Source of the DNA: an uncultured Vicinamibacterales bacterium
Lineage (GTDB): Bacteria > Acidobacteriota > Vicinamibacteria > Vicinamibacterales > UBA8438
Length of the DNA stretch: 64,000 bases
Direction of reading: 5' to 3'
Assembly (NCBI GenBank): GCA_958295905.1
Contig: OY282382.1
Coordinates: 1,512,001 to 1,576,000, forward strand
Made by a program: the position numbers and the translations under genes. The notes below the pieces were generated by a model. That model did no database searches, was not told the DNA's origin, and saw only the letters and a list, made by a program, of their open reading frames with translations. Every line of letters starts with the position of its first letter. The stretch's first letter is position 1. Below are positions 47,405-56,416 of the stretch, one piece after another.

Positions 47405-49030
47405 ATGACGAAATCGACTTGGCGCGGCATCCGTGCCGCGCGTCCCGCGGTCGCCGCGATGATCGCCGGGACGCTGGCGGCGTCCCCGATCGCCGCCCAG
47501 AACGGACCGGAGCTGCCCGAGCAGTATCGGGAACCGATTCCCTACCAGCCCGCCGTGCTCGGCCCCTACTCCTTCCCGATCTCCTCCGGCAACGCGGAGG
47601 CCCAGCAGTTCTTCGACCAGGGCATGCAGCTCATGTATGCCTTCGCCAAGGTCGACGCCGTGCGGTCGTTCCGCGCGGCGTGGGCCGAGGACCCGGATTG
47701 CGCCATCTGCTACTGGGGCGAGGCCTGGGCTTGGGGCTCGTACCTCAACGGCCCGATGCGGCCTCCGGAAGCGCCCCACGCCTACGCGGCCGTCCGGAAG
47801 GCGGAGGCCCTCGCCGCGGACGGGCACGCCACCCCCCGCGAGCGCGATTACATTGACGCGCTGTCGGTGCGCTACGTCGAGAACTTCGAAGTGGCCAAGC
47901 GGCGCGAGCAGGACGAGGCCTACGCAGAGGCGATGAAGGCGCTCTCGGACCGCTATCCGGACGACCTCGACGCCGCGACCCTATACGGCGAGGCGCTGTT
48001 CCTGCTCGAGCCGCGCCGGGGCACGCGGGACCTGAACGACCCCAACGTCCAGCGGCTGCACGGCGTGCTCGAAGGCGTCCTGGCGCGGTACATCGAGCAT
48101 CCCGGCGCCTGTCACCTCTACGTCCATGCCACCGAGTCGACGGTCCAGCCGGGGAAGGCGGAGGCGTGCGCCGAGCATCTCGGGAGCGCCATTCCCGGGG
48201 CCAGCCACATCAACCACATGCCGTCGCACACCTGGAACGAGGTCGGCCGGTGGGCGGACGGGGTCCGGGCCAACATCCAAGCCTGGCACTCGGACCTGAA
48301 GGCGGCCGACGGCGGCGGCGAAGGCGTGGCCATCTACCCGACGCACAACCTGCACATGCTGCTGTTCGCGGCGTCGATGGACGGCCAGGGCGCCATCGCC
48401 GTCCAGGCCGGCAAGGACTACCACCGGCTGACCGGCAACACCGCGCACCACGTGCTGACGCTGCTGCGTTTCGGACGGTTCGGGGAGGTGCTGGCGGTGA
48501 CCGACCGGCCCGACGACGACGTTTCGGCGGGGCTGTGGGACTTCGCCCAGGGCTATGCGCACCTGCGCGAGGGCGCCGCCGACTTCGCCGAGGTCTATCT
48601 GAACCGGGTGCGGCATCTCGCCGAGACATCGGAAGCCCGGATGCGGTTCCACCCGGCCGAGACCTTGCTCGGGGCCGTCGCCGGCATCCTGGAAGGAGAG
48701 CTGCTGCGGCATCAGGGCGACACCGACGGCGCGGTGGCCGCCTTCGAGCGCGCGGTGGAGCTGGAGGACGCGCTGGTCTACGACGAGCCCGAGCCGCTGC
48801 CGTTCGCGGCCCGGCACTGGCTCGGCGCGATCCTCCTGGAACTCGGGCGCCACGCGGAGGCCGAGCAGGTGTACCGCGACGAGCTCGCCGACCACCCCCA
48901 CAACGGCTGGTCGCTCTTCGGGCTGAAGACCGCCGTCGAGGCCCAAGGCCGCACCGACGCCGCCGTCGACGCCGACCTCGACGCGAGCTGGGCGCGGTCG
49001 GACACCTGGATCAAGGCCTCGCGCTTCTGA
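47405..49030 (+). CDS. Secreted TPR-repeat protein
   Basis: MTKSTWRGIRAARPAVAAMIAGTLAASPIAAQNG...QFFDQGMQLMYAFAKVDAVRSFRAAWAEDPDCAICYWGEAWAWGSYLNGPM; TPR-like helices. Confidence 0.85.
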   Translation: MTKSTWRGIRAARPAVAAMIAGTLAASPIAAQNGPELPEQYREPIPYQPAVLGPYSFPISSGNAEAQQFFDQGMQLMYAFAKVDAVRSFRAAWAEDPDCAICYWGEAWAWGSYLNGPMRPPEAPHAYAAVRKAEALAADGHATPRERDYIDALSVRYVENFEVAKRREQDEAYAEAMKALSDRYPDDLDAATLYGEALFLLEPRRGTRDLNDPNVQRLHGVLEGVLARYIEHPGACHLYVHATESTVQPGKAEACAEHLGSAIPGASHINHMPSHTWNEVGRWADGVRANIQAWHSDLKAADGGGEGVAIYPTHNLHMLLFAASMDGQGAIAVQAGKDYHRLTGNTAHHVLTLLRFGRFGEVLAVTDRPDDDVSAGLWDFAQGYAHLREGAADFAEVYLNRVRHLAETSEARMRFHPAETLLGAVAGILEGELLRHQGDTDGAVAAFERAVELEDALVYDEPEPLPFAARHWLGAILLELGRHAEAEQVYRDELADHPHNGWSLFGLKTAVEAQGRTDAAVDADLDASWARSDTWIKASRF

Positions 49031-49126
49031 AGCGGGACGGGCCGGCGCGGGCGGCGGTTCCCGCAGCAACCCGCGGTCCGCGTGCGGCATCCGGCCCGCG
49101 ACCCCGCACCCGGACAGGGCCCTGGC

Positions 49127-49300
49127 AGCCCGTGGTGAACCCCGCGTCGCACCGAGAGCGGCGAGGGTGCCCGCGGGCTGAAGAGGTGCCCGCGGGCAAA
49201 GAACGCCCGTGCCTGACCAAGCGTTGAGGAGGGGCGCGTATCGGGCATTTGCAACCGACGAACAACGCAGTCAGGCGGGATGCATCGTCGCTCGATCGGC
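49127..49300. repeat. Repeat family B, long form (right end truncated)
   Basis: cagcccgtggtgaaccccgcgtcgcaccgagagcgg...gaacgcccgtgcctgaccaagcg...gaacaacgcagtcaggcgggatgcatcgtcgctcgatcgg. Confidence 0.75.
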
Positions 49301-49560
49301 GTCCGAAGCGCCCTTGACAGACACGCCGAACCGTGCGCTACGGTCAACCGTTCCCCATCATGTCTTCCTGACTAGTCAGGCGAGACCTGTAATCGCCGTC
49401 GACAGGCTCAGTGTGGCGCCGCAATCCGAGGCTGTTGCCTTGGCAGAGGCCGTCCCGCCGATCGCGGTCGAACGTTCTACGGTTGGGCTGCGGTGGACGC
49501 CGGTGCGGCACATCGCCACGGTCCAGACGTGTCCGCAGGCGACGATTTTCCGGGCTACTA

Positions 49561-50649
49561 CTAGTAGAAGACAATCGCCAGGACGAAGACGACGATGGCG
49601 AGCATGACGACCCATTGCCAGATCTCCTGCTGGTCGTCCGACGGGACGAGCTCGAAGGAGACGCTGCGGTGCGAGTCGACGACGTTGCGGAGGAACGTGG
49701 CGGCGTCGACCTGGGGGCTGTCGATGATGACCGAGCGGCCCCCGGTGCGTTGCTCGACCATGTTGATCCCTTCGAAACCGAGCTGGGTGCGCTGGCCCGC
49801 GAGGTCCGCTTCGAGGGTCTCGTCGTAGTCGACGCCCCGCACGTAGTCGATCAGCACCGAGTCGACGTTGGCGCCGGTCCGGCTGCCGATGCCTATCGTG
49901 TAGATGACGAGGCCCCGGCGCCGGAACTCGGCGAGGGCCATGTCGAGCCGGCTCAACTGCTCGGCGTCGATCAGGAAGTCGCCGTCGGTGAAGAGCAGCA
50001 GCAGGCGGTCGGTGCGCTCCTCGGGCAGCCAGTCGTCGTCGCCGGACTCGAAGCGGTCCTGGTTGTCGAGCGAGAGATAGATCGACTCGAACGCGGTCGC
50101 GATGTCGCTGTCCCACGGGAACGCGTCGCCGGTCAGGCTCCGGGGGGGCGCGATCCGGCCCACCTCCTCGATGAACCGCTCGGCGTTCGACGCCATGTGG
50201 GCCCGGCGGAGGGTCGTGGTGCCCCACACGTACACCGCGGTGCGGTCGCCGGGGGTCAGGATGTCCTGGGTGTAGAGGCCGAGGGCTTCCCGGACCGCGA
50301 GATCGAGCCGGGACGGTCCGAGGTCCTTGACCCACATCGACGCGGAGGCATCGATGGCGACGACGATGTCCACGTCGCCTCGCCTGAAGGTCGAACCGCC
50401 GTAGACCCAGAACGGCCGGGCGGCGGCGACGGACACGAGCGCGAGCGCGATGATCGCCAGGAACCAGAACTTGATGTGGCCGAAGAACGGGTACTTCGAG
50501 CCTTCCGTGCGGGTCGGGCGCAACTGCAGCCGCAGGGCGAAGACCACCAGCCCGAACGCCAGCAGCAGGACCGCGATCGGGATGATCGCCAGGTACTCGG
50601 GGTTGGCGAACTCGATACTTTCCCGGAAGAGTCGGCTGATTCCGTCCAT
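49561..50649 (-). CDS. VWA-domain membrane protein (BatA-like)
   Basis: RRGDVDIVVAIDASASMWVKDLGPSRLDLAVREALGLYTQDILTPGDRTAVYVWGTT; MIDAS DxSxS; TM at both ends. Confidence 0.88.
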   Translation of the reverse strand: MDGISRLFRESIEFANPEYLAIIPIAVLLLAFGLVVFALRLQLRPTRTEGSKYPFFGHIKFWFLAIIALALVSVAAARPFWVYGGSTFRRGDVDIVVAIDASASMWVKDLGPSRLDLAVREALGLYTQDILTPGDRTAVYVWGTTTLRRAHMASNAERFIEEVGRIAPPRSLTGDAFPWDSDIATAFESIYLSLDNQDRFESGDDDWLPEERTDRLLLLFTDGDFLIDAEQLSRLDMALAEFRRRGLVIYTIGIGSRTGANVDSVLIDYVRGVDYDETLEADLAGQRTQLGFEGINMVEQRTGGRSVIIDSPQVDAATFLRNVVDSHRSVSFELVPSDDQQEIWQWVVMLAIVVFVLAIVFY

Positions 50650-50855
50650 CTGGTACGTGCGTAGCGCCCTTTGACGGGCGTTTGGAGCAGCGAGGCGGCC
50701 CCGCCGAGGCTCGGTACGGGCACCGCGCCGGTGGCCTGAGCCCCGACTGGCTCCGGCCCGGAGAACAGTCGCGTGGCGGCTCCGGTTGCCGCACGACCCA
50801 AACGTCCAAGAGCCGGTGCCGCCTGCCGAGGCGCGCCGTTCTACGGCGCCGACGC

Positions 50856-51521
50856 CTACCCGCGGCGGCGGCGCACCGGGGTGCCTTCGCCCTTCATCTG
50901 CTCGAGCTCGGGCGGCTCGATCTCACGCGGCGCTTCGAGGGCGCGCCGAACCGCCTCGGCATTGCTGGTCAGATCGTAGTTCCACTTGTAGTCGAAACGA
51001 TCGCCGGGGTCGCCGCGCAGCGCCCGCTCGTAGTCGGCGTTCACCGTTTCCATCACCTCGAGGATGATCGCCTCCTTCTGGGTCGCGGCATCGGGGGCTT
51101 CCGGGTTGATGGCCCGGTACCGCTGCCGCGCGAGCATGAACTTGGCGCTCGCCAGGAGATTGGACGCGCGGGGGTCGTCGATTTCGTCGGCGAGGTCCGC
51201 CACCACCGTCTCGTAGTTGCCGGTCAAGTAGCTGTAGGACGCCTGCTGCAGGAACGTATCGCGGAACAGATACGAGTCGGCGAACCACTGCATGCCCCAC
51301 GCCCGGCTGCCCTCGTAGAAGGCCGAGACCTCGGCCAACTGCGTCTCCGCGGTCTCGTAGTCGCCGCGCTCGACGCTGTCGCTCAGCCCTTCCAGGTTCG
51401 TGTAGAACGCGGTCAGGCTGCGCGCCGGTATCGACACGAGGCCGAAGAAGAGCACGGCGAGCACGAAGCCGACGAGATAGCGGAAGGAGTGTTCCTTGTC
51501 GAGCAGGTCTGTCAGTCGCAT
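50856..51521 (-). CDS. Hypothetical membrane protein of the MoxR-VWA cluster
   Basis: MRLTDLLDKEHSFRYLVGFVLAVLFFGLVSIPARSLTAFYTNLEGLSDSVERGDYETAETQLAEVSAFYEGS. Confidence 0.75.
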   Translation of the reverse strand: MRLTDLLDKEHSFRYLVGFVLAVLFFGLVSIPARSLTAFYTNLEGLSDSVERGDYETAETQLAEVSAFYEGSRAWGMQWFADSYLFRDTFLQQASYSYLTGNYETVVADLADEIDDPRASNLLASAKFMLARQRYRAINPEAPDAATQKEAIILEVMETVNADYERALRGDPGDRFDYKWNYDLTSNAEAVRRALEAPREIEPPELEQMKGEGTPVRRRRG

Positions 51522-51591
51522 GTCACTTCTCTCTCGGACGACGCGGGTCTCGGGGCCGGCTGCATTTCGACCGGCGGCAGGGCGCGGGCCG

Positions 51592-52722
51592 CTAGGGGTT
51601 GGTGCCCCACAGCAGCTCCGACACGAACCCGACCGGAATGCCGACCAGCAGCAGTCCCATCGCCACCAACAGGAACCGCGGGTAGATGGGCACCTTCAGC
51701 GCCCGGTGCTTCAGCTCCATGCGCACCGCCTCGCGCTCGTCGATCGCCTCGTAGGCGCGCAGCAGGCTGTCTTCGTCGGTCACGTCGAAGTAGTCGCCGC
51801 CGTACTCCTGAATCTGTCCGACGAGCTGGGGCACGGTGGGGTGCAGGAAGCTCGCGGTGCGGGCATCGCTGGTGTTGATGTAGATGATGTAGGGCACGAT
51901 GTTCCGCTTGTTCAGCTCGGCGAACTCCGCGTCCGGAAACTCGTCGACGGCCGCATCGGTGATGATGAGCACCGCCCGGTTCTGGTTCGAGCCGCGGCCC
52001 ACCGCCGCCTCGTCCTGGTCGAAGTACTTCACGATGTCCTGCAGCGGGCGGATGATGTTGGTGTCGCCCTCGGCGGGGACGATGCGGACCTTGTCGCGCG
52101 GCACCACCATCGCCTTGTCGAGGCGCTGGGTCATGACGTACGGCGCGTCCCACACCTGGTAGTAGTAGAGCTCGTCGTCCATGACGAAGTCGTCCACCTT
52201 GTACGGATAGGTGGAGAACAGCCACAGCGACACGCGGTCGTTCTTGTCGCGCCGCATGTCGAGGAACTCGAGATGCGCATCGCGGGCGACCTCCGCCTTC
52301 GACTTGTTGGTGTCGGGGAACTCCCACGCCATCGAGCCCGAGGTGTCGACGAGGTCGACCCTCACCCGGGATTCGACGTAGCCGCTGACCTCCTCGGTCG
52401 CGGTCAGGAACGGGTCGGCGACCGAGAACACCAGCAGCGCGAGGGCCCCCGCCATCAGCGCCTTGGGCGCGGTGTGGAGGACGCGGATCCAGAGCCGCTT
52501 GCGGTGTCCGGGCTGGATGACGTGTCCGGAGTGCTCGCGGACGTGGCGCTTGCTCACGGCGGCCAGCCGCACCAGCGTCAGGGACAGCACGACGCCGAGC
52601 ACGAGCGCGATGGCCACCGCGATGCCGACGTCCCCGTACCGGATCTGCGCGAAGTCGGTCGCGAGCAGTTCGCGGACGCCGCCGTCGACGAACGTGACGA
52701 ACTCGGACCAGGGCATCAGCAT
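51592..52722 (-). CDS. VWA-domain membrane protein (BatB-like)
   Basis: VESRVRVDLVDTSGSMAWEFPDTNKSKAEVARDAHLEFLDMRRDKNDRVSLWLFST; MIDAS DTSGS; TM segments. Confidence 0.88.
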   Translation of the reverse strand: MLMPWSEFVTFVDGGVRELLATDFAQIRYGDVGIAVAIALVLGVVLSLTLVRLAAVSKRHVREHSGHVIQPGHRKRLWIRVLHTAPKALMAGALALLVFSVADPFLTATEEVSGYVESRVRVDLVDTSGSMAWEFPDTNKSKAEVARDAHLEFLDMRRDKNDRVSLWLFSTYPYKVDDFVMDDELYYYQVWDAPYVMTQRLDKAMVVPRDKVRIVPAEGDTNIIRPLQDIVKYFDQDEAAVGRGSNQNRAVLIITDAAVDEFPDAEFAELNKRNIVPYIIYINTSDARTASFLHPTVPQLVGQIQEYGGDYFDVTDEDSLLRAYEAIDEREAVRMELKHRALKVPIYPRFLLVAMGLLLVGIPVGFVSELLWGTNP

Positions 52723-52742
52723 GGTCGGTCACCCCTGTGGCG

Positions 52743-54035
52743 CTAACTCTTCGCCGGACGCGGAGACGCGGCCCCCACGAGGGCCTTCAGGCTGTTCATC
52801 ATGCGCACGTGCGGGCGCAACTGCGACACCGCGTCGGCCAGCATGCGCGCTTCTGCGGCCGGGTGCTCGACCGGCGCCGCCGTCCCGGCCTCGAGCCCCC
52901 GCTGATAGGCGACGAGCCGGGCCGCAACCACCCCGAGCGCCGCCTTCCGATAGCGGTCCTTCAGCCCGTCGACGTGCCGCTGGATGTCCAGGGCGGTGTC
53001 GCCGGGGTGCAGGGCCGGCAGATCCGCCCGCAGGTAGTCGCGCAGCGCCAGCACGAGCGTCCGCTGGCCGGCCGCCAACTGATCCGCGCCGGTGTCCCGG
53101 GGCAGCCGGCGCAGCGCGGCCAGTTCGCGGTTCACGGTCCGGCGCGCCTCCCAGATCGACGGGGGCACCGGTATCTGGGCCTCGATGCGCGCCAGCTCGT
53201 CCTCTTCCTGCTGCTTCTCTATCGAGACCGCCTTCGGCTTGCGGGCGAACCGCACCAGCATCACGAACCAGAGCAGCAGCGGCAGGGGGGCGACGACCCA
53301 GGCGAGGGTCCGGAAGAACGTCGCGAGACCCTCGAACGTGCCGAGCTCGATGGTGTCCCGGATGTCGAGCAGCGGCTCGTCGGTGATCGACGTCACGTAG
53401 CGCACCAGCCCCTGCCCGCCGTCGACCTGCTGGACCTCGGCGTCCTCGATGTCCTCGCCCAAGTCCCGGACCAAGTAGTAGAAGCTGAAGTTCGGCAGGA
53501 CGTAGGTCATCTTGTTCGGGTCGACGAGACGGAACCCGTACACGAAGTCCCAGACGTGGGTGTCGTCGATGCGGTCCTTCTCGACCACCAGCGACACCGC
53601 CTCGAACGGGTGGACCGGCAGCGCCTCGGGGGTCATGCGGTCTTCGAGGATGATGATCTCCCGGCCGTTCGGGATCAGGTCGGGGAAGCGCAGCCGGTAC
53701 CGCTGGGTGATACGGTCGCCGGTCTTGACGACGGTCGGCTCCAGCTCCAGCGTCTCGACCCGCACAAGCCCCGCGCCGGGCGCGCCCGCGTCGGGCGGCT
53801 GGGCGGTGAAGGCCGGCGCCGCGATCAGCAGGAGTCCGGCGGCCAGGAGCCCGTGGCGGAACCGCGCGTCGCGCCGCGATCGGCGGGGCGCCCGCCCGGC
53901 GGGGCGCGGCGGGGAAGCCGGTCGGGCATGGGCGGCCGAGGGACGACGCGGTCCCGGCGGGAGGCATCGCCGGTCGAGTGCGGCGGGGATTCCGCCACGG
54001 GCTCCGGAGGTCGCGAATAGGCGTGTCATTTGCAC
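52743..54035 (-). CDS. Membrane protein of the MoxR-VWA cluster (BatD-like); N terminus uncertain because it overlaps repeat family B
   Basis: GLVRVETLELEPTVVKTGDRITQRYRLRFPDLIPNGREIIILEDRMTPEALP...VRYVTSITDEPLLDIRDTIELGTFEGLATFFRTLAWVVAPLPLLLWFVMLVRF. Confidence 0.75.
   Translation of the reverse strand: MQMTRLFATSGARGGIPAALDRRCLPPGPRRPSAAHARPASPPRPAGRAPRRSRRDARFRHGLLAAGLLLIAAPAFTAQPPDAGAPGAGLVRVETLELEPTVVKTGDRITQRYRLRFPDLIPNGREIIILEDRMTPEALPVHPFEAVSLVVEKDRIDDTHVWDFVYGFRLVDPNKMTYVLPNFSFYYLVRDLGEDIEDAEVQQVDGGQGLVRYVTSITDEPLLDIRDTIELGTFEGLATFFRTLAWVVAPLPLLLWFVMLVRFARKPKAVSIEKQQEEDELARIEAQIPVPPSIWEARRTVNRELAALRRLPRDTGADQLAAGQRTLVLALRDYLRADLPALHPGDTALDIQRHVDGLKDRYRKAALGVVAARLVAYQRGLEAGTAAPVEHPAAEARMLADAVSQLRPHVRMMNSLKALVGAASPRPAKS
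53849..54004. repeat. Repeat family B, diverged long form at the 5' end of the BatD-like ORF
   Basis: gagcccgtggcggaaccgcgcgtcgcgccgcgatcgg ... gaggcatcgccggtcgagtgcggcggggattccgccacgggctcc; inverted ends. Confidence 0.6.
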
Positions 54036-54107
54036 CGGAATCTTCCCTGCAAGTCTGCGAAGGTCCTGGCTGCCCGGCCCGGCGCCGGGGTCGGCGACGA
54101 CCGGTGG

Positions 54108-55025
54108 CTACCGCGCGAAACGGGACATCAGGAACTTCGGGAGCGCTTCCAGGTGATTCTGCTCCGTCAGCACCGTCGAGTCGATGCCCGCCTGATGCTT
54201 CAACGTGTACTGCAGCGACGCCCGCGTCTCCTCGATGCGCCGCCGAATCGCACCCGCCTTCCGCGCCGAGATGACGGTCTGCTTGCGCGTCTCCATGTCC
54301 GAGATCCGGATGTAGCCGAGGCGGCTCTTCACGCGGAACTCGTCGGGGTCGTCGAGAATGAGCACGATCATATCGTGCTTCGCGGCCAGCGTGCTCAGTT
54401 GCTTGAAGTCGACCGCGTCGGGGTCGTTGACCAGATCCACGAGATCGGTCAGGAGGACGATCGAGTGGCGCATCTTGAGCCGCGCGAGCATGAAGTCGAC
54501 GGCGACCTTCAGGTGGGCCGGGCGCCGGCTCGGGAACTCCTGCTCCAGCTTCAGCTTCTCGAAGATCCGATGGGCCATGTAGAAGACCTGCGAGGTCCCG
54601 AGCTTCGGGCGCAGGTAGAGTTCGATGCGGTCCGAGTAGCCGAGCATCCCCACCGGGTCGCGCAGGTTGGCGCGGGTCAGGCCGATGTTGCCGAGCAGGT
54701 CGAGCATCAGGAGCGCCTTGTTGGTCTCCTGCGACACCTGGAACAGGGTGGAGTAGGACAGGTCGCAGACGATCAGCGTCCGGAGCTCCTTGGGCTCCAT
54801 CCGCTCGATGCGGTACAGCTTCTCGGGATAGGTGCGGAGGCTCAGGCTCCACGCCACGTCCTTCAGCGGCTGTCCGGGCCGCCACTGATCGACGCCGACG
54901 ATGTCGTAGCCGGTCCCCTTGAACCCGCTCTTGTGCTCGCCGAAGTGGATGCTGTTGGACGGTCTGCGGGCCCGGATGCCGTGCTTGATGTCGCGGAACC
55001 GGGCGTAGATCTCCTCTACTTCCAC
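54108..55025 (-). CDS. DUF58 family protein
   Basis: GTG start VEVEEIYARFRDIKHGIRARRPSNSIHFGEHKSGFKGTGYDIVGVDQWRPGQPLKDVAWSLSLRTYPEKLYRIERMEPKELRTLIVCDLSYSTLF; 647-aa track ORF is a read-through. Confidence 0.88.
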   Translation of the reverse strand: MEVEEIYARFRDIKHGIRARRPSNSIHFGEHKSGFKGTGYDIVGVDQWRPGQPLKDVAWSLSLRTYPEKLYRIERMEPKELRTLIVCDLSYSTLFQVSQETNKALLMLDLLGNIGLTRANLRDPVGMLGYSDRIELYLRPKLGTSQVFYMAHRIFEKLKLEQEFPSRRPAHLKVAVDFMLARLKMRHSIVLLTDLVDLVNDPDAVDFKQLSTLAAKHDMIVLILDDPDEFRVKSRLGYIRISDMETRKQTVISARKAGAIRRRIEETRASLQYTLKHQAGIDSTVLTEQNHLEALPKFLMSRFAR

Positions 55026-56131
55026 GGCGGAACCTCCATGTCCCGCAGGATCTGCTGGAGCAGGTCGTCCTTGTCGACCGAGAACTCCATGCCTTCGCGC
55101 AGCACGATCCGGTGGGCGAGCACGGGGCCCGCGACGGCCTTGATGTGGTCGGGCGTGATCGCCAGGTCGCCGTTGAAGAAGGCGAAGGTCCGGGCCACCG
55201 CCTCGAGGTGGAAGTGCACGCGGGGGGAGATTCCCACCCGGATGTACTCCTTGACGGTCCGGGCCGCCCGCCCCATCACCCGGTGCGGGCGGGTGTTCCG
55301 GATCAGCCGCACCTTGTACTGCTGCGCGTAGTCCGACATCTGGACGTTGTCGAAGATGTACTGGGCGATCTCGAGCACCTCGTAGAGGTCGGTCAGCTTC
55401 TCGACCTTGCGTCCGACCACGTTGCGGGCGCTGATGTTCAGCTCGTCCTCTTCGTCCTCGGGGTCGAGCATGTTGATGGACAGGGTCGTGCGGTCGAGCT
55501 GGGCGACCGGATTGGCGAACGTGCCCTCCTCTTCCCCGAAGATGTTCTCGGTGCAGATGACCATGAAGAAGCGGGGGCCTTCGATGTCGTTGAAGTCGCA
55601 CGACAGCGGGAACAGCGGCAGCATCTTGCCTTCGGCGAGGTTGCCGTAGTCCGAGGCGAGGGTCGCCGAGCTCTCCTCCATGCCCTCGAGCACCGCCGCC
55701 TTGGTCTTGCCCGACAGCCGGTTGTCCTCGTCGATGAGGACGATGTGCGCCATCAGCTTGCCCGGCTTGAACACCAGCTTCCGCGAGCCGTCGGTCTCCT
55801 CGACGATCGTCTCGTAGCCGAGGATGTCCTCGGGCATGTAGGTGGGCAGGCCCTGGATTCGCTCGAACTTGGCGTCGATGGCCATCGCGCAGGCGCTGAC
55901 GAGGTCGGTCTTGCCGGTGCCCGTCGGCCCCCGGAACATCACGTGGGGCTGGCGCAGCAGCTTGCTCTGGCTCAGCTTGTCGGTGTAGGGCAGCAACGTG
56001 AAGAACGCCCACGACAGGATGCGGGCGGCATCGTCGAGGCCGTAGAGCCACTTGGTCGACTCCTTCTGGAACCGCTGGACCACTTCGTTGGCCCGGTCGA
56101 AGTCGATGACGCGCGTCGGTTGCACGGCCAT
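55016..56131 (-). CDS. MoxR-family AAA ATPase
   Basis: PHVMFRGPTGTGKTDLVSACAMAIDAKFERIQGLPTYMPEDILGYETIVEETDGSRKLVFKPGKLMAHIVLIDEDNRLSGKTKAAVLEGMEE. Confidence 0.93.
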   Translation of the reverse strand: MAVQPTRVIDFDRANEVVQRFQKESTKWLYGLDDAARILSWAFFTLLPYTDKLSQSKLLRQPHVMFRGPTGTGKTDLVSACAMAIDAKFERIQGLPTYMPEDILGYETIVEETDGSRKLVFKPGKLMAHIVLIDEDNRLSGKTKAAVLEGMEESSATLASDYGNLAEGKMLPLFPLSCDFNDIEGPRFFMVICTENIFGEEEGTFANPVAQLDRTTLSINMLDPEDEEDELNISARNVVGRKVEKLTDLYEVLEIAQYIFDNVQMSDYAQQYKVRLIRNTRPHRVMGRAARTVKEYIRVGISPRVHFHLEAVARTFAFFNGDLAITPDHIKAVAGPVLAHRIVLREGMEFSVDKDDLLQQILRDMEVPPWK

Positions 56132-56416
56132 GAATCTGTCCTGCTCTCCCTTCGATGCTGCGTGCGCCGGCGGGCGGACGGCCGTCGGGCCGACGAGCCT
56201 GAACATGCCCGATCCGCCGGTCGCCGGCCCCGTCGGCGGCGCCTGCTTCGCACCGATGCCGCGAAGCGAGCCCCTAAGTGTCTCCGCACGGCCGCCCCGC
56301 GTCAAGGCGGGCGGCTGGCCGGATCGGGCCGGACAGCGCCCGGCATCGCCGCCCGGCGGCTCCGCGGTCCGCCGGGCGGCGATGCTGCGGGAGTCGTCGA
56401 CCTGAGGCGCGGACGC

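Noticed and set aside
49209-49607. 132-aa plus-strand ORF
   Set aside because: Begins inside a family B repeat and overlaps the VWA gene end; no recognisable domain.
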